From: Proteus alimentorum
GTDB lineage: Bacteria > Pseudomonadota > Gammaproteobacteria > Enterobacterales > Enterobacteriaceae
DNA: 64,000 bases
Assembly (NCBI RefSeq): GCF_002607735.1
Contig: NZ_NBVR01000010.1
Span: forward strand, 56,204 to 120,203
Direction of reading: 5' to 3'
Shown: piece after piece, positions 31,896-43,406 of the stretch
How the letters are laid out: every line of letters starts with the position of its first letter
How positions within the stretch are numbered: the first letter of the stretch is position 1
Made by a program: the position numbers and the translations under genes
Notes under the pieces: generated by a model
What the model saw: only the letters and a program-made list of their open reading frames with translations
What the model was told of the DNA's origin: nothing
The model's database searches: none

Positions 31896-33425
31896 ATGTT
31901 ATTACCCTGGCTAATACTTATTCCCTTCATCGGTGGCCTGCTAAGTTGGCAGGCTGAACGAATCGGCTCGCAAGTTCCTCGCTGGGTTGCGTTGCTGACG
32001 ATGGGATTAACACTCGTTATTTCTGTGCAACTTTGGTTGCAAGGCGATTATCAACTACTTAGTGCTGATGGAGCACCACGTTGGACAGAGTATTACTTTG
32101 TGCCGTGGATCCCTGCTTTAGGGATTAATATCCAATTTGCACTTGATGGTATGTCATTGCTGATGACGGTATTAACTGCGATTTTAGGGATCTTAGCAGT
32201 ACTTTCATCGTGGAATGAAAATCAGCCATCACAAGGTGCTTTCCATTTTAACCTGCTGTGGATCTTAGCAGGTGTGATGGGCGTATTTTTAGCAACTGAC
32301 CTATTTTTATTCTTCTTCTTCTGGGAAATGATGTTGATCCCAATGTATTTCCTGATTTCTTTATGGGGACACAAAGGAAGTAGTGATAAAAAACACGTTA
32401 GTGCAGCGACAAAATTCTTTATCTATACACAGGCAAGTGGTCTGTTAATGTTGCTGGCCATTATCGGTCTCGCGGTGGCTTTCTACCGTGGAACAGGTAT
32501 TTGGACGTTTAACTACGATACTTTATTACAAGCACACACAGTATTAGGCTCTGAACTGCAATTTATCCTGATGTTAGGTTTCTTCGCTGCATTTGCAGTG
32601 AAAATGCCAATTGTTCCTGTACACGGCTGGTTAGCGGATGCTCACGCAGAAGCACCAACCGCAGGCTCTGTTGACTTATCAGGTATTTTGCTAAAAACAG
32701 CGGCTTACGGTCTATTACGGTTTAATTTACCCCTCTTCCCAGAAGCGTCAGCGTTACTGGCACCTGTGGCGATGTGGTTAGGTTTAATTACCGTATTTTA
32801 TGCAGCATTACTGGCATTCCGTCAGACAGATATCAAACGTCTTGCGGCTTACAGTAGTATTTCTCACATGGGCTTTATCGTCATTGCGATTTATGCTGGC
32901 TCTGTATTGGCTTACCAAGGTGCGATTATTCAAATGATCACCAATGGTTTGTCAGCAGCAGGTCTGTTTATCATGTGTGGCATGCTGTATGAGCGTTTAG
33001 GTACGCGTGATATGAACCAAATGGGTGGATTGTGGAAAAGCATCCGTTTCTTACCTGCGTTTTCACTGTTCTTTGCGGTTGCCTCTTTAGGTATGCCAGG
33101 AACAGGTAACTTCGTCGGTGAGTTTATGATCCTGTTTGGTACTTATGGTCACTTTAAGCTGATCACCATTATTTCGGTCTTTGGTTTAGTCTTCGCATCT
33201 GTTTACGCGCTGTGGATGATGCAACAGGCTTACTATGGTTCACCGAAAACAGCTGAAAGAACCTATAAAGGGTTAGATCTGAGAGAGTTCTTTATTCTGA
33301 TCACATTGGTCGTGTTACTGGTTATTTTGGGCTTCTTCCCACAACCTGTGTTAGACACATCAATATCAGCGATGGAAAATCTCCAGACTTGGTATTCCGC
33401 TTCTATTTCAACAGTAAGGCCGTAA
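31896..33425 (+). CDS. nuoM: NADH-quinone oxidoreductase subunit NuoM
   Basis: This 509-residue antiporter-like subunit has about 14 helices. The channel glutamate lies in FFFWEMMLIPMYFLI and the lysine region in FAVKMPIVPVHGWLADAHAEAP. Length equals E. coli NuoM. It sits 19 bases after nuoL and 6 bases before nuoN. Confidence 0.97.
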   Translation: MLLPWLILIPFIGGLLSWQAERIGSQVPRWVALLTMGLTLVISVQLWLQGDYQLLSADGAPRWTEYYFVPWIPALGINIQFALDGMSLLMTVLTAILGILAVLSSWNENQPSQGAFHFNLLWILAGVMGVFLATDLFLFFFFWEMMLIPMYFLISLWGHKGSSDKKHVSAATKFFIYTQASGLLMLLAIIGLAVAFYRGTGIWTFNYDTLLQAHTVLGSELQFILMLGFFAAFAVKMPIVPVHGWLADAHAEAPTAGSVDLSGILLKTAAYGLLRFNLPLFPEASALLAPVAMWLGLITVFYAALLAFRQTDIKRLAAYSSISHMGFIVIAIYAGSVLAYQGAIIQMITNGLSAAGLFIMCGMLYERLGTRDMNQMGGLWKSIRFLPAFSLFFAVASLGMPGTGNFVGEFMILFGTYGHFKLITIISVFGLVFASVYALWMMQQAYYGSPKTAERTYKGLDLREFFILITLVVLLVILGFFPQPVLDTSISAMENLQTWYSASISTVRP

Positions 33426-33431
33426 TTCGCC

Positions 33432-34901
33432 ATGACAATAACTCCTGAACAATTGATCGCAATGCTACCGCTATTGATCGTCGGATTGACGGTGGTGGTT
33501 GTGATGCTGTCCATTGCGTGGCGACGCGATCATTTTATTATTGCCACTTTGACAGCAACAGGTTTCATCATTGCGCTGGGATCACTCTATTACGTTAATG
33601 CATTAGGCGTAGTGGACGTTACCACGCTTTACCATGTTGATGGATACTCTAGTTTCTTTACTGCACTAGTGATCCTTTCTGGTATTGGCACTATTGCTTT
33701 TGCTTATCCTTGGTTAGAAGGTTATCAAGATAACAAAGAAGAGTTTTACTTGCTGATTGCGATTGCGGTCATTGGGGGGATTTTACTCTCCTCAGCTCAC
33801 CACTTCGCATCGATGTTTATTGGTATTGAATTACTGACATTACCGCTGTTTGGTCTTATCGGTTATGCATTCCAACAACGTCCCTCTTTGGAAGCGGGTA
33901 TTAAATACATGTTGCTTTCGGCAGCCGCCTCTTCTTTCTTACTGTTTGGTATGGCACTTCTCTATGCAGAAGCAGGAAATCTCTCCTTTACTGCAATGGG
34001 ACAAAGTTTAAGTGACAGCAATATCCATAAACCATTAGTGCTCGCTGGTTTAGGTATGATGTTAGTGGGAATTGGATTTAAATTATCTTTATTCCCATTC
34101 CAACTGTGGACACCCGATGTTTATCAAGGTGCACCAGCACCAACTGGCGCGTTCTTAGCGACAGCAAGTAAGATTGGTATTTTTGCGGTTGTTATGCGTT
34201 TATTCCTTGAAGCGCCAGCTGCGGATAGTGAAACCTTACGCATGATCTTAGGTTTCATGGCCATTGCCTCTATCTTGTTTGGTAACATCATGGCGTTAAC
34301 GCAAAAGAGCGTGAAGCGCTTATTGGGTTACTCGTCAGTATCGCACCTTGGTTATCTGCTTGTGGCATTAATCGTGTTGCAATACAGCCCTGTATTAGCA
34401 CAAGAAACCGCTGAAATTTATTTAGCCGGTTACTTGTTTGCAAGTCTGGGGGCGTTTGGTGCTATTGCCGTCGCTTCAAGTCCTTATCGTGAAAGCGAAA
34501 TGGATACACTGGAAGATTACCGCGGATTATTCTGGCGCCGTCCTGTTGTTGCTGTGGTGATGTCACTGATGATGTTATCGCTGGCCGGTGTACCAATTAC
34601 ATTAGGTTTCATTGGTAAACTGTATGTCATCATTGCGGGCATTAGCTCAAGCTTATGGTGGTTAACAGGTATGGTTGTGTTAGGTAGTGCGATTGGTTTA
34701 TTTTACTATCTACGTGCTGCGGCTATTGTCTTCTTACGCAAACCAGACAATGACAATACACCAGCGATTGCAACAACATCACAAAATATGGCGACATTTG
34801 TTGCGCTAATCTGTGCCATTGTTGTTATTGCATTAGGTGTATGGCCACAACCGTTAATTGAACTAACAAATTTTGCGATTATTGCGCCTGTAGCAAATTA
34901 A
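33432..34901 (+). CDS. nuoN: NADH-quinone oxidoreductase subunit NuoN
   Basis: This 489-residue antiporter-like subunit with about 14 helices is the last gene of the operon. The conserved channel region [22 protein letters not shown] and the distal lysine-bearing loop [20 protein letters not shown] are present. A strong terminator follows the stop, separating nuo from the convergent toxin genes. Confidence 0.97.
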   Translation: MTITPEQLIAMLPLLIVGLTVVVVMLSIAWRRDHFIIATLTATGFIIALGSLYYVNALGVVDVTTLYHVDGYSSFFTALVILSGIGTIAFAYPWLEGYQDNKEEFYLLIAIAVIGGILLSSAHHFASMFIGIELLTLPLFGLIGYAFQQRPSLEAGIKYMLLSAAASSFLLFGMALLYAEAGNLSFTAMGQSLSDSNIHKPLVLAGLGMMLVGIGFKLSLFPFQLWTPDVYQGAPAPTGAFLATASKIGIFAVVMRLFLEAPAADSETLRMILGFMAIASILFGNIMALTQKSVKRLLGYSSVSHLGYLLVALIVLQYSPVLAQETAEIYLAGYLFASLGAFGAIAVASSPYRESEMDTLEDYRGLFWRRPVVAVVMSLMMLSLAGVPITLGFIGKLYVIIAGISSSLWWLTGMVVLGSAIGLFYYLRAAAIVFLRKPDNDNTPAIATTSQNMATFVALICAIVVIALGVWPQPLIELTNFAIIAPVAN

Positions 34902-34930
34902 TTGTAATAGTTAGATATTCAAATTAAGAG

Positions 34931-34957
34931 CGGCTCTTTTATAGAGCCGTTTTTTTG
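34931..34957 (+). terminator. Rho-independent terminator of the nuo operon
   Basis: A perfect 7-bp GC-rich stem (cggctct with agagccg, loop tttat) is followed by eight T residues just before the end of the convergent xaxB. Confidence 0.92.
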
Positions 34958-34960
34958 TTA

Positions 34961-36004
34961 TTACGAATATGTTTTCATTTGTTCTGGTGTTTCATAATAT
35001 AAAGAAAAATTATCTAAGAATGAAAAAATGGGTATGATTATGGATTCATTTAAAAAAATATTATTTTTCAACATTAATATTTTCGATGTTATTTCTCGCC
35101 AATGTTCAGAGAGAAACTCTAATTGCTTAATCAGGATGTGAAGGAAATAATCGATATCGACAAGCTTATAATGATGTTTTAAATTCAACAGTGTATGTTG
35201 TTGCTCAATTCTCAATTGATGAAGTTTCTTTATTCTTGTCAAATAGAGTGAGGTAAGTTGATGACGAGTTTCAACAACTTTAGTATAAGAAAAACCGTGA
35301 TCTAATGTGGAAAATAGATTATTAAGTATTTTTATCAGTGAAGATAAAATACTTTTTTCTTGTGACTCAATATTCAGGTTTTCTATTTCTGATTGTTGAG
35401 GTAGTGTATTTTTGAAAAGATCAAAGAAATTTCTTTTATGTAAAATATCTTCACTATCACGGATAATATCCAGTTCTTTTTTTATTTTTTCTGACTCATT
35501 TTCTAAAACAAGGATCTCTTTCGAATGTTTTTCCAATTGGTTCTCTTTTTCATAAATAAAAGGCGTTAGTTTATTTGTGACAAATTGAGTTTTCAATTCT
35601 TCAATTTCAATTAATAAAGAATTATTATGCTCACTTATAATATTTACGCTTTCATCTATTTCATTAGAAAATAGACTGAGTATTTCGTTTTTTTCCTCCA
35701 TTAATCTACTTTTTAGTTCATTGTTAAGAGCCCCATTTTTTATCTCACTGTTAATCTCATTAATTGTTTTTAAAATATCACTAGATAAATTTTGTCTTAA
35801 TTTACTTTTTAATTTGAGTGAAAAGTAGATAATGCTCTCAATGTTTTTATTATTTTTTTCTATAAGTTTATTTATGTCTTCTTCGAGTGAATGTGCTGTA
35901 TAGCACTTGCTATTACTCAAATAAAGAATATTTCTGTGTGCATGAAATAATTTATTATGTTCAAAGCATTTTTCAGATTGTAGGGTGTTTTCAGAATAAG
36001 CCAT
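34961..36004 (-). CDS. xaxB: Alpha-xenorhabdolysin-type toxin subunit B
   Basis: This 347-residue, mostly helical protein has the size, gene order and coiled-coil character of XaxB/YaxB, the second subunit of a binary alpha-pore-forming toxin known in Xenorhabdus, Yersinia, Providencia and Proteus. In the known complexes both subunits have a long five-helix bundle and XaxB supplies membrane-spanning helices of the pore. It has no signal peptide. AAGGA lies 7 bases before the ATG. It follows xaxA by 15 bases in the same operon. The coding region is much more AT-rich than nuoN or menF. Assignment rests on recognition of the pair rather than on an alignment. Confidence 0.8.
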   Translation of the reverse strand: MAYSENTLQSEKCFEHNKLFHAHRNILYLSNSKCYTAHSLEEDINKLIEKNNKNIESIIYFSLKLKSKLRQNLSSDILKTINEINSEIKNGALNNELKSRLMEEKNEILSLFSNEIDESVNIISEHNNSLLIEIEELKTQFVTNKLTPFIYEKENQLEKHSKEILVLENESEKIKKELDIIRDSEDILHKRNFFDLFKNTLPQQSEIENLNIESQEKSILSSLIKILNNLFSTLDHGFSYTKVVETRHQLTSLYLTRIKKLHQLRIEQQHTLLNLKHHYKLVDIDYFLHILIKQLEFLSEHWREITSKILMLKNNIFLNESIIIPIFSFLDNFSLYYETPEQMKTYS

Positions 36005-36019
36005 AACAATTTCCTTTTG

Positions 36020-37234
36020 TTAGTTTTGGGATGCGTAAAATGCAGATAGTGCGTTATCAAAAGAAAGTAAGATCTCTTTTGAATAACCAATAACCATGTA
36101 CCAAGGCGCGATAATCTTTTCTAAATAAATACTAAATTTAATCAACTCCAATGCACTGTTAATTTTACTAAAGTGAGTTATTGATGTGTCTATTTCTGTT
36201 AATATGGCTTGCCATACATATTCAATATGTTCTAGTGCCATGTTTGTATCTTCAATAAATTGCTCAATTTCTTCTAATTCAATATAAAGCGTATTTAAGT
36301 GCAAAGACAAACCTGCATAGATATCGATATCAGCATTGATTTTTTTTACTTTATTAATGAGTTCATTTCTCTTTTTACGTATCGCTTCGGCTTTTGCGCC
36401 AAATATTCCTCCTGTAATAATAACGCCAATAATGCCTAGCGCGAGTCCAGTAAATGCAAGACCGACATAGTGTTTATATTCATCCTTTAGCATTGCAATT
36501 TCTTCAATCAGTAAATCGCGCTCTTCAATAAGTGAATGACTATTATCAGTATAAAACTCATTGATAAATCTTTTCTTATTAAGAATATCGTGATAAATAG
36601 AATAATGAGCAACATTCTGACTATCTTGACCACCCATTATTTTACTTCTAAATGTGGATAAACTCTCTTTTATTTTAATAGTTTTATCTCGTTCTTTTTC
36701 AATATCCTCTTTCATGCTTTCTAATATATGAATTAGTTGTGTTGCAACTTCTTTATCTTGAGGTGCATATTGAATGTTTTCTAACTCTTGCTCAGAGAAA
36801 TCATTAATAGTAGAGGCTATTTTTGCTATTAAAGGCATTTGACTAATAAATGAAATAATGTTTTCACCTGTGGAGGTAATTTCTCTGCCAATTATTTCTA
36901 AATCAATTGCTTGTTGCTTAATAGCATATTCTATTTTATTCCACTCAAAGGCATGTTCACGTATTTTAATAAAGAGAGAGAGAATGTTATCAGGTGAAAG
37001 CTGTTGTGTGCTTATTTCATTATATCGAATGAAATTGATGACATCTTCTCTTTTATAAGGGAGTGAAAGTGCCTTATTAATATAAGATTTTATTTTAATT
37101 AAATCATGAGAAGTCACTATACCGGGTAATCGCCCATTTTCGATATTTATTCCTAATATTAAACTAAGTGCAACTTTAGGAACATCAGGCGATTCGATGA
37201 TTTTATCGACATGTTCAAAGACGGTTGTATCCAT
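36020..37234 (-). CDS. xaxA: Alpha-xenorhabdolysin-type toxin subunit A
   Basis: This 404-residue protein matches XaxA/YaxA in length and layout: long amphipathic helices and, near residues 254-280, a single strongly hydrophobic hairpin (GLAFTGLALGIIGVIITGGI) followed by a basic helix, as in the head domain of ClyA-like alpha pore-forming toxins. In the known systems this subunit binds the membrane and recruits subunit B. GAGGT lies a few bases before the ATG. A TATACA and a TATAGAT box lie upstream as candidate -10 elements. There is no signal peptide, so export is by lysis or an unknown route. The pair is an AT-rich insert between nuo and men. Confidence 0.82.
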   Translation of the reverse strand: MDTTVFEHVDKIIESPDVPKVALSLILGINIENGRLPGIVTSHDLIKIKSYINKALSLPYKREDVINFIRYNEISTQQLSPDNILSLFIKIREHAFEWNKIEYAIKQQAIDLEIIGREITSTGENIISFISQMPLIAKIASTINDFSEQELENIQYAPQDKEVATQLIHILESMKEDIEKERDKTIKIKESLSTFRSKIMGGQDSQNVAHYSIYHDILNKKRFINEFYTDNSHSLIEERDLLIEEIAMLKDEYKHYVGLAFTGLALGIIGVIITGGIFGAKAEAIRKKRNELINKVKKINADIDIYAGLSLHLNTLYIELEEIEQFIEDTNMALEHIEYVWQAILTEIDTSITHFSKINSALELIKFSIYLEKIIAPWYMVIGYSKEILLSFDNALSAFYASQN

Positions 37235-37445
37235 ATAACCTCACTTATGTATAATGATTTTTTATCTATACAGCATGATCTTAGAATGATTTGTTTACTA
37301 TTTAGGATTTACTGATTAATGCTTCTACTTTGTAACATGAAAAATACAAAACTTTGATAAATGACAAAGGTTATAATTAATCAGCCCTTTGATAATTCGT
37401 ATAGAGACGTATAATCTCCCTTTTAATTAGTTGTGGGTATTTGGA

Positions 37446-38777
37446 GTGGAAAAGGTTAATCCTGTGTTTTCGACACTGTACGAAAAAGTTAAAAATATAA
37501 ATCTGACAGCACAAGGTAATCTTTTACATTTGAAAGTCACCTTGCCATCAGAGGTCTCATTTTCATTGCTCTCATGGCTTGCTGCACAGTCGTATTATCC
37601 TCAATTCTATTGGCAACATCGTGATGAACATGAAGAAGTGGCAGCCTGTGGACAATTACGCTGTTTTAATCATATTAAAGATGCACACCAATTTTTAGGT
37701 TTACACCATAGTGATGTAAATAGTGATGATGTGCGTATTTGGGGCTTAAATGCATGGGATACTATTATTCCTGGCCGTATTGATGAAAAAAATGGCGATG
37801 ATGCCTACCTTTTTTTGCCTCACATCGAGATTAGACGCCACCAGCAGAAGCTTTCGATTCATCTAAATATGTTGGATGAAGGTGATAAGCAAAATACATT
37901 AGATTTTCTGCAAACATTAAATCAAGCGGAAGAAATTGAATCGCTTTCTGTTTCTGTTACTCATGTTAATCACTCTTTAACGCAAGATCAGTGGACTCAC
38001 TATCTCAACATTGCCTTAGATGAGATTAACCAAGGTTTATTTGAAAAAGTTGTCCCAGCAAGAGCAACTCGCTTAACATTGGATAGCCCGCTTAAAGCGA
38101 TCCAATTTATGAAGGCGAGTCGTGATGTTAATCATCATTGCTATCACTATATGCTGGCATTTTCACCTTCAGATGCGTTTATGGGATCAACACCAGAAAG
38201 ATTATATAAACGTGATGAATTGATGCTTTATACAGAAGCGTTAGCGGGTACGGTGGCAAGTGCCGATAACGAACAACAAGCCACTAAATTTGCAGATTGG
38301 CTGATGAATGATAAAAAGAATCAGCATGAAAATCTCGTTGTGGTCGATGATATTTGTCAACGATTACAAGGCGGTGTAGAAGGTATCGATATTTCACCCG
38401 CAGATGTTATTCGGTTGCGTAAAGTGCAGCATCTTCGTCGCTATATACAAGGTAAATTAATCCACTCTGATGATGTCGATTGCTTAAAACGATTACAGCC
38501 AACGGCTGCCGTATGTGGATTACCAAGAAGTATCGCACGCGCTTTTATTCGTCAACATGAACCGTTTGAGCGTCGTTGGTATGCGGGTTCTGCGGGGTAT
38601 TTATCTCTCCCTCATGCGGAATTTGCTGTGAGTTTGCGTTGTGGTGAGTTGCATGATGATGCTTTAACTTTATACGCTGGCGCTGGCGTAGTTGCAGGAT
38701 CTGATCCTCAGCAAGAGTGGACTGAAATTGAAAATAAAGCAGCAGGTCTGCGAACATTGCTGGAAAAAGAGAGTTAA
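37446..38777 (+). CDS. menF: Isochorismate synthase MenF
   Basis: This protein of about 443 residues converts chorismate to isochorismate, the first step of menaquinone synthesis. The C-terminal chorismate-binding domain is clear: KVVPARATRLTL, the metal-binding TEALAGTV, and WYAGSAGYLSL near the end. The start is uncertain; no ATG is available. GTG at 37446 gives a length closest to E. coli MenF, while GTG at 37464 has a better-spaced AAGG and TTG at 37431 opens the frame. A TATAAT box at 37410-37415 is a likely -10 element. It heads the order menF-D-H-B-C-E as in E. coli. Confidence 0.9.
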   Translation: MEKVNPVFSTLYEKVKNINLTAQGNLLHLKVTLPSEVSFSLLSWLAAQSYYPQFYWQHRDEHEEVAACGQLRCFNHIKDAHQFLGLHHSDVNSDDVRIWGLNAWDTIIPGRIDEKNGDDAYLFLPHIEIRRHQQKLSIHLNMLDEGDKQNTLDFLQTLNQAEEIESLSVSVTHVNHSLTQDQWTHYLNIALDEINQGLFEKVVPARATRLTLDSPLKAIQFMKASRDVNHHCYHYMLAFSPSDAFMGSTPERLYKRDELMLYTEALAGTVASADNEQQATKFADWLMNDKKNQHENLVVVDDICQRLQGGVEGIDISPADVIRLRKVQHLRRYIQGKLIHSDDVDCLKRLQPTAAVCGLPRSIARAFIRQHEPFERRWYAGSAGYLSLPHAEFAVSLRCGELHDDALTLYAGAGVVAGSDPQQEWTEIENKAAGLRTLLEKES

Positions 38778-39128
38778 TTTCTTACAGATAATCTCAGTTT
38801 GAATAAATAACATCAGCGTAATAATCAAAATTTGACGAGTGGTTTTTTAAAGTCAGTTATTTAGTGCTACTCTTCAAATAACCACTGCTAATTGTTAACT
38901 AATTGATGCTATCCTTTAGAGCACTAACGCTATTTATTTCTATTCTTAACGATAAAAAAGAGCTCATTGAAAATAGAGTGGATGATTAGCCTAAATAATG
39001 CACTCTTTGAGTGCTTTCTTTAACGATTTATTTAACGAAAACTTCTGTTCATTGAACTAGGCTAAGGAAAAGTATTTAGGAACAGATATTATAATAGCAA
39101 TTGCAGGTTTTCGTTGTTGGGATGATCA
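38778..39128. other. Intergenic region between menF and menD
   Basis: These 351 AT-rich bases separate menF from menD, which are adjacent in E. coli, so menD probably has its own promoter here. No gene, repeat or clear binding site was recognised. Confidence 0.5.
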
Positions 39129-40823
39129 ATGTCTAATAGTTCGTTTAATCGCCAATGGGCTAAAGTTATACTCGAAACTTTGACTCGTCATGGCTTACGC
39201 CATATCTGTATTGCCCCCGGATCTCGTTCGACCCCTTTAACACTTGCGGCCGCGGCTAATCAAAAATTAGTTTGCCATACGCATTTTGATGAGCGTGGAC
39301 TTGGGCATTTAGCTTTGGGACTCGCAAAAGCAACCAAAGAACCTGTTGCTGTGATCGTGACATCGGGAACCGCTGTTGCTAATTTATACCCAGCGTTGAT
39401 TGAGGCAGGGTTAACGGGAGAACGAGTTGTCTTTTTAACCGCAGACAGACCGCCTGAATTAATTGATTGTGGTGCAAACCAAGCTATTCGCCAGCAAGGT
39501 ATTTTTGCAACGCATCCTTCACAAACACTCTCTTTACCAAGACCAACCGCAGATATTTCCGCAAGTTGGTTAGTTTCTACCCTTGATAATGCCATGAATA
39601 CATTGGTTCATGGTGCATTACACGTCAATTGTCCTTTTGCAGAACCTTTATATGGTGATGATGTTGAAACATCAACACCATGGACTGAAGCTTTAGGGGA
39701 TTGGTGGCAAAGTGATAAACCGTGGCTACAAGAAACCCTGTTTACTTCTGCCACGATGCATCCTCAATGGAATGCATTACGTCAGAAAAAAGGTGTGGTT
39801 ATTGCGGGGCGTATTAGTCCAGAAGAGGGCGTTAAAGTTGTAAAATGGGCTTCGAAATTAGGTTGGCCTTTATTGGGTGATGTATTATCTCAAACAGGGC
39901 AACCATTACCTTGTGCCGATTTATGGTTGAATAACCCACAGATAAAATCAGAATTAAATAAAGCTGAAATTGTTATTCAATTTGGTTCAAGTTTAACAGG
40001 TAAACGCTTATTACAATGGCAAGTAGCATGCTCGCCAAAAACGTATTGGATTATTGATCCTATTCCGGGGCGTTTAGATCCTGGTCATCATCAAGGTGAG
40101 AAATTTACATTACCTCCTATGCAGTGGTTAACGGCACATCCTGCGATCGATAATCCACCGTGGACTAATCAATTAACGAATATAGCCAAACAAACCTATC
40201 AAAAAGTCAGTGAAATAACCGATTATTTTGGTGAGGCTCAGGTTGCACATCAATTAGATAAATTACTTCCTAATGATGGACAATTATTTGTTGGCAATAG
40301 TCTGATAGTCCGATTAATCGATGCATTTGCTCAGCTACCACAAGGTTACCCTGTGATGAGCAATCGAGGCGCAAGTGGTATTGATGGCTTAATTTCAACA
40401 TCTGCGGGTGTTCATCGTGCAACAGGAAAACCCACATTAACAATATTAGGTGATTTATCTGCACTGTATGATTTAAATAGTTTAGCGTTACATCAACAAG
40501 TTTATGCACCTAATGTTATTATCGTGGTGAATAATAACGGTGGGCAAATATTTTCAATGCTACCCACGCCAGAGGCAGAGCGAGAACGCTTTTACTGTAT
40601 GCCTCATTCACTACATTTCAAACACGCAGCCGCAATGTTTGGCTTGGATTATGTATCACCAACAAGTTGGGATGCATTGTTAACGACTGTTCAGAAATGC
40701 TGGGCAGGGGCGCCAACAACGACATTAATTGAATTAATTGTTGATGATACTGAGGGTGCAAAAACATTAAATCAGCTGGTAAAACAGGTAACATCTCATG
40801 ACTTTAGCATGTCAGCGATATAA
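39129..40823 (+). CDS. menD: SEPHCHC synthase MenD
   Basis: This 564-residue thiamine-diphosphate enzyme condenses 2-oxoglutarate with isochorismate. The N-terminal pyrimidine-binding region ([15 protein letters not shown]), the central domain and the C-terminal ThDP/Mg region ([26 protein letters not shown]) are all visible. Its 3' end overlaps menH by 26 bases, which suggests translational coupling. Confidence 0.96.
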   Translation: MSNSSFNRQWAKVILETLTRHGLRHICIAPGSRSTPLTLAAAANQKLVCHTHFDERGLGHLALGLAKATKEPVAVIVTSGTAVANLYPALIEAGLTGERVVFLTADRPPELIDCGANQAIRQQGIFATHPSQTLSLPRPTADISASWLVSTLDNAMNTLVHGALHVNCPFAEPLYGDDVETSTPWTEALGDWWQSDKPWLQETLFTSATMHPQWNALRQKKGVVIAGRISPEEGVKVVKWASKLGWPLLGDVLSQTGQPLPCADLWLNNPQIKSELNKAEIVIQFGSSLTGKRLLQWQVACSPKTYWIIDPIPGRLDPGHHQGEKFTLPPMQWLTAHPAIDNPPWTNQLTNIAKQTYQKVSEITDYFGEAQVAHQLDKLLPNDGQLFVGNSLIVRLIDAFAQLPQGYPVMSNRGASGIDGLISTSAGVHRATGKPTLTILGDLSALYDLNSLALHQQVYAPNVIIVVNNNGGQIFSMLPTPEAERERFYCMPHSLHFKHAAAMFGLDYVSPTSWDALLTTVQKCWAGAPTTTLIELIVDDTEGAKTLNQLVKQVTSHDFSMSAI

Positions 40824-41565
40824 TACCCATAATGAAGGGCCTTGGTTAGTTTGGTTGCATGGGCTATTAGGTGAAGGTTGTGAATGGGAACCTGTCATTC
40901 AGGCTTGCCATGAATATCCATCACTTGTGATTGATTTGCCTCGTCATGGTGGTTCTGCTTCTATCAGCGCGAAAAATTTTGTTGAAGTGAGTACGTTACT
41001 GACAGATACACTTAAAGAGCAAGGTATTGACCACTATTGGTTAATTGGCTACTCGTTAGGTGGCAGAATTTCGATGTATCATGCGTGTTTTGGTGATACG
41101 ACGGGATTAATGGGGTTGATTGTTGAAGGTGGAAATCCGGGGTTATGTGATGCAACAGAAAGACAACGCCGTATTGCACATGATAAATGCTGGGCTGAGC
41201 GTTTTCGTCATGAACCTATCAGTGACGTATTAACACAGTGGTATCAGCAACCTGTATTTTCCGATTTAAGTGATGAGAAACGCCAGTTACTCGTTGAAAA
41301 ACGACGTCATAATGCGGGTTTTTGTATTGCAGAAAGTTTAGAAACGCTTTCTTTAGGTCATCAGCCTTGGCTTGTCACAGAGTTACAGCAACTCACATTG
41401 CCATTTATTTGGCTTTGTGGTGAAAAAGATAATAAATTTCAATTTATTGCGCAGCAATATTCGCTGCCATTAACGACTATCCCGCAGGCTGGTCATAATG
41501 CCCATCAGGCACAGCCTGTTGCTTATGCTGCGGTGATAAATCATGTTTTATCCCTCTTTGGTTAA
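40798..41565 (+). CDS. menH: SHCHC synthase MenH
   Basis: This is a 255-residue alpha/beta hydrolase that eliminates pyruvate from SEPHCHC in menaquinone synthesis. The nucleophile serine is in [12 protein letters not shown], the acid in CGEKDNKF and the histidine in AGHNAHQA; the oxyanion region is WLHGLLGEG. It overlaps menD by 26 bases and ends 12 bases before menB. Confidence 0.94.
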   Translation: MTLACQRYNTHNEGPWLVWLHGLLGEGCEWEPVIQACHEYPSLVIDLPRHGGSASISAKNFVEVSTLLTDTLKEQGIDHYWLIGYSLGGRISMYHACFGDTTGLMGLIVEGGNPGLCDATERQRRIAHDKCWAERFRHEPISDVLTQWYQQPVFSDLSDEKRQLLVEKRRHNAGFCIAESLETLSLGHQPWLVTELQQLTLPFIWLCGEKDNKFQFIAQQYSLPLTTIPQAGHNAHQAQPVAYAAVINHVLSLFG

Positions 41566-41577
41566 AGGAACCTAATT

Positions 41578-42435
41578 ATGCTTTACCCGAGCGAAGAAAA
41601 ATTATATGCACCGATTGAATGGCAGGATTGTTCTGAAGGTTTTGAAGATATCCTTTATCATAAATCAGTCGATGGCATTGCAAAAATTACGATTAACCGC
41701 CCGCAAGTGCGTAATGCTTTCCGTCCTTTGACAGTGAAAGAGATGATCCAAGCATTAGCTGATGCACGTTATGATGACACCATTGGTACTATCATTTTAA
41801 CGGGTGCAGGTGAAAAAGCATTCTGCGCGGGTGGTGACCAAAAAATTCGTGGCGACTACGGCGGATATCGCGATGATAGCGGCACTCATCACCTGAATGT
41901 GTTGGATTTCCAACGCCAAATCCGCACTTGCCCGAAACCTGTTGTCGCAATGGTTGCAGGTTATTCTATCGGTGGTGGTCATGTACTTCATATGATGTGC
42001 GACTTAACTATCGCTGCTGAAAACGCTATTTTTGGTCAAACTGGCCCTAAAGTGGGTTCTTTCGATGGTGGCTGGGGCGCTTCTTATATGGCGCGTATTG
42101 TTGGTCAAAAGAAAGCGCGCGAAATCTGGTTCTTATGCCGTCAATATGATGCAAAAGAAGCATTAGAAATGGGCTTGGTGAATACCGTTGTTCCTTATGC
42201 AGATCTTGAAAAAGAAACCGTACGCTGGTGTCGTGAAATGTTGGAAAACAGCCCAATGGCATTACGTTGTTTGAAAGCGGCATTAAATGCAGACTGTGAT
42301 GGTCAAGCGGGTCTTCAAGAATTAGCGGGTAATGCAACTATGCTGTTCTATATGACTGATGAAGGTCAAGAAGGCCGCAACGCCTTTAATGAAAAACGTC
42401 AACCTGATTTCACTCGATTTAAACGTAACCCATAA
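41578..42435 (+). CDS. menB: 1,4-dihydroxy-2-naphthoyl-CoA synthase MenB
   Basis: This 285-residue crotonase-family enzyme closes the second ring of menaquinone from o-succinylbenzoyl-CoA. Typical segments are [15 protein letters not shown], the oxyanion loop [17 protein letters not shown], and [18 protein letters not shown]. Length equals E. coli MenB. AAGGAAC precedes the ATG; its stop overlaps menC by one base. Confidence 0.97.
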   Translation: MLYPSEEKLYAPIEWQDCSEGFEDILYHKSVDGIAKITINRPQVRNAFRPLTVKEMIQALADARYDDTIGTIILTGAGEKAFCAGGDQKIRGDYGGYRDDSGTHHLNVLDFQRQIRTCPKPVVAMVAGYSIGGGHVLHMMCDLTIAAENAIFGQTGPKVGSFDGGWGASYMARIVGQKKAREIWFLCRQYDAKEALEMGLVNTVVPYADLEKETVRWCREMLENSPMALRCLKAALNADCDGQAGLQELAGNATMLFYMTDEGQEGRNAFNEKRQPDFTRFKRNP

Positions 42436-43406
42436 TGCGAAACGCCAAACTCTATTCATTCAGCCTACCTGTAGATGCAGGCGTTGTTCTGCGCTATCAA
42501 AGGCTAAAAACGCGTGATGGTTTTCTTGTCTGTTTAGAGCAAAATGGCAAACAAGGATGGGGTGAAATTTCACCTCTTCCTGAGTTTAGCCGTGAAACTT
42601 TAGAACAAGCACAAGAAGCTGCACAATCTTGGTTAACAGCTTGGTGCGCCGGTAAAAAACCTATTCATAGTGAACTACCCAGTGTGGCTTTTGGTATTAG
42701 CTGTGCATTAGCAGAGCTTGATGATGCGTTACCACAAGAAGCAAACTATCGTGCTGCACCTTTATGTAATGGCGATCCTGATGATTTGATTTTAAGCCTT
42801 AATGATATGGAAGGTGAAAAAGTTGCTAAAATCAAGGTGGGATTATATGAAGCGGTACGTGATGGGATCGTTGTTAACCTGCTATTAGAAGCTATTCCAG
42901 ACTTAAAATTAAGATTGGATGCGAACAGAAGCTGGACACCAGCCAAAGCAGAAGGATTTGCGAAGTATGTAAACCCTGCATGGCGTGATCGTATTGCATT
43001 CTTAGAAGAGCCTTGTAAAACACCTGAAGAGTCACTGGCTTTTTCTCAAGCAACAGGCATTAATATCGCTTGGGATGAGACTGTGCGTGATGACGGTTTT
43101 GAAGTAAAACCACAATCTGGTGTGACAACGATTGTGATTAAACCTACGCTAGTGGGAAGTCTTGAACGCTGCCAACTGCTTGTTAAACAAGCGCATGCGT
43201 TAGGATTAGATGCCATTATCAGTTCAAGTATTGAAAGTAGTTTCGGGCTCACTCAATTAGCCAGAATTGCACAATGGTTAACGCCTAATAGCATTCCTGG
43301 GCTGGATACTGTTGATTTAATTAAACAACAACTCATTCGCCCTTGGCCAAATGTGGATATTCCACTTATCTCTCTTGAACAGCTAGAGACAGTATGGCAA
43401 CAGTAG
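42435..43406 (+). CDS. menC: o-Succinylbenzoate synthase MenC
   Basis: This 323-residue enolase-superfamily enzyme dehydrates SHCHC to o-succinylbenzoate. Catalytic lysine KIKVGLYE, metal-ligand segments [14 protein letters not shown] and WDETVRDD, and the second lysine in [11 protein letters not shown] are all present. Its start overlaps the menB stop by one base and its end overlaps menE by 13 bases. Confidence 0.95.
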   Translation: MRNAKLYSFSLPVDAGVVLRYQRLKTRDGFLVCLEQNGKQGWGEISPLPEFSRETLEQAQEAAQSWLTAWCAGKKPIHSELPSVAFGISCALAELDDALPQEANYRAAPLCNGDPDDLILSLNDMEGEKVAKIKVGLYEAVRDGIVVNLLLEAIPDLKLRLDANRSWTPAKAEGFAKYVNPAWRDRIAFLEEPCKTPEESLAFSQATGINIAWDETVRDDGFEVKPQSGVTTIVIKPTLVGSLERCQLLVKQAHALGLDAIISSSIESSFGLTQLARIAQWLTPNSIPGLDTVDLIKQQLIRPWPNVDIPLISLEQLETVWQQ

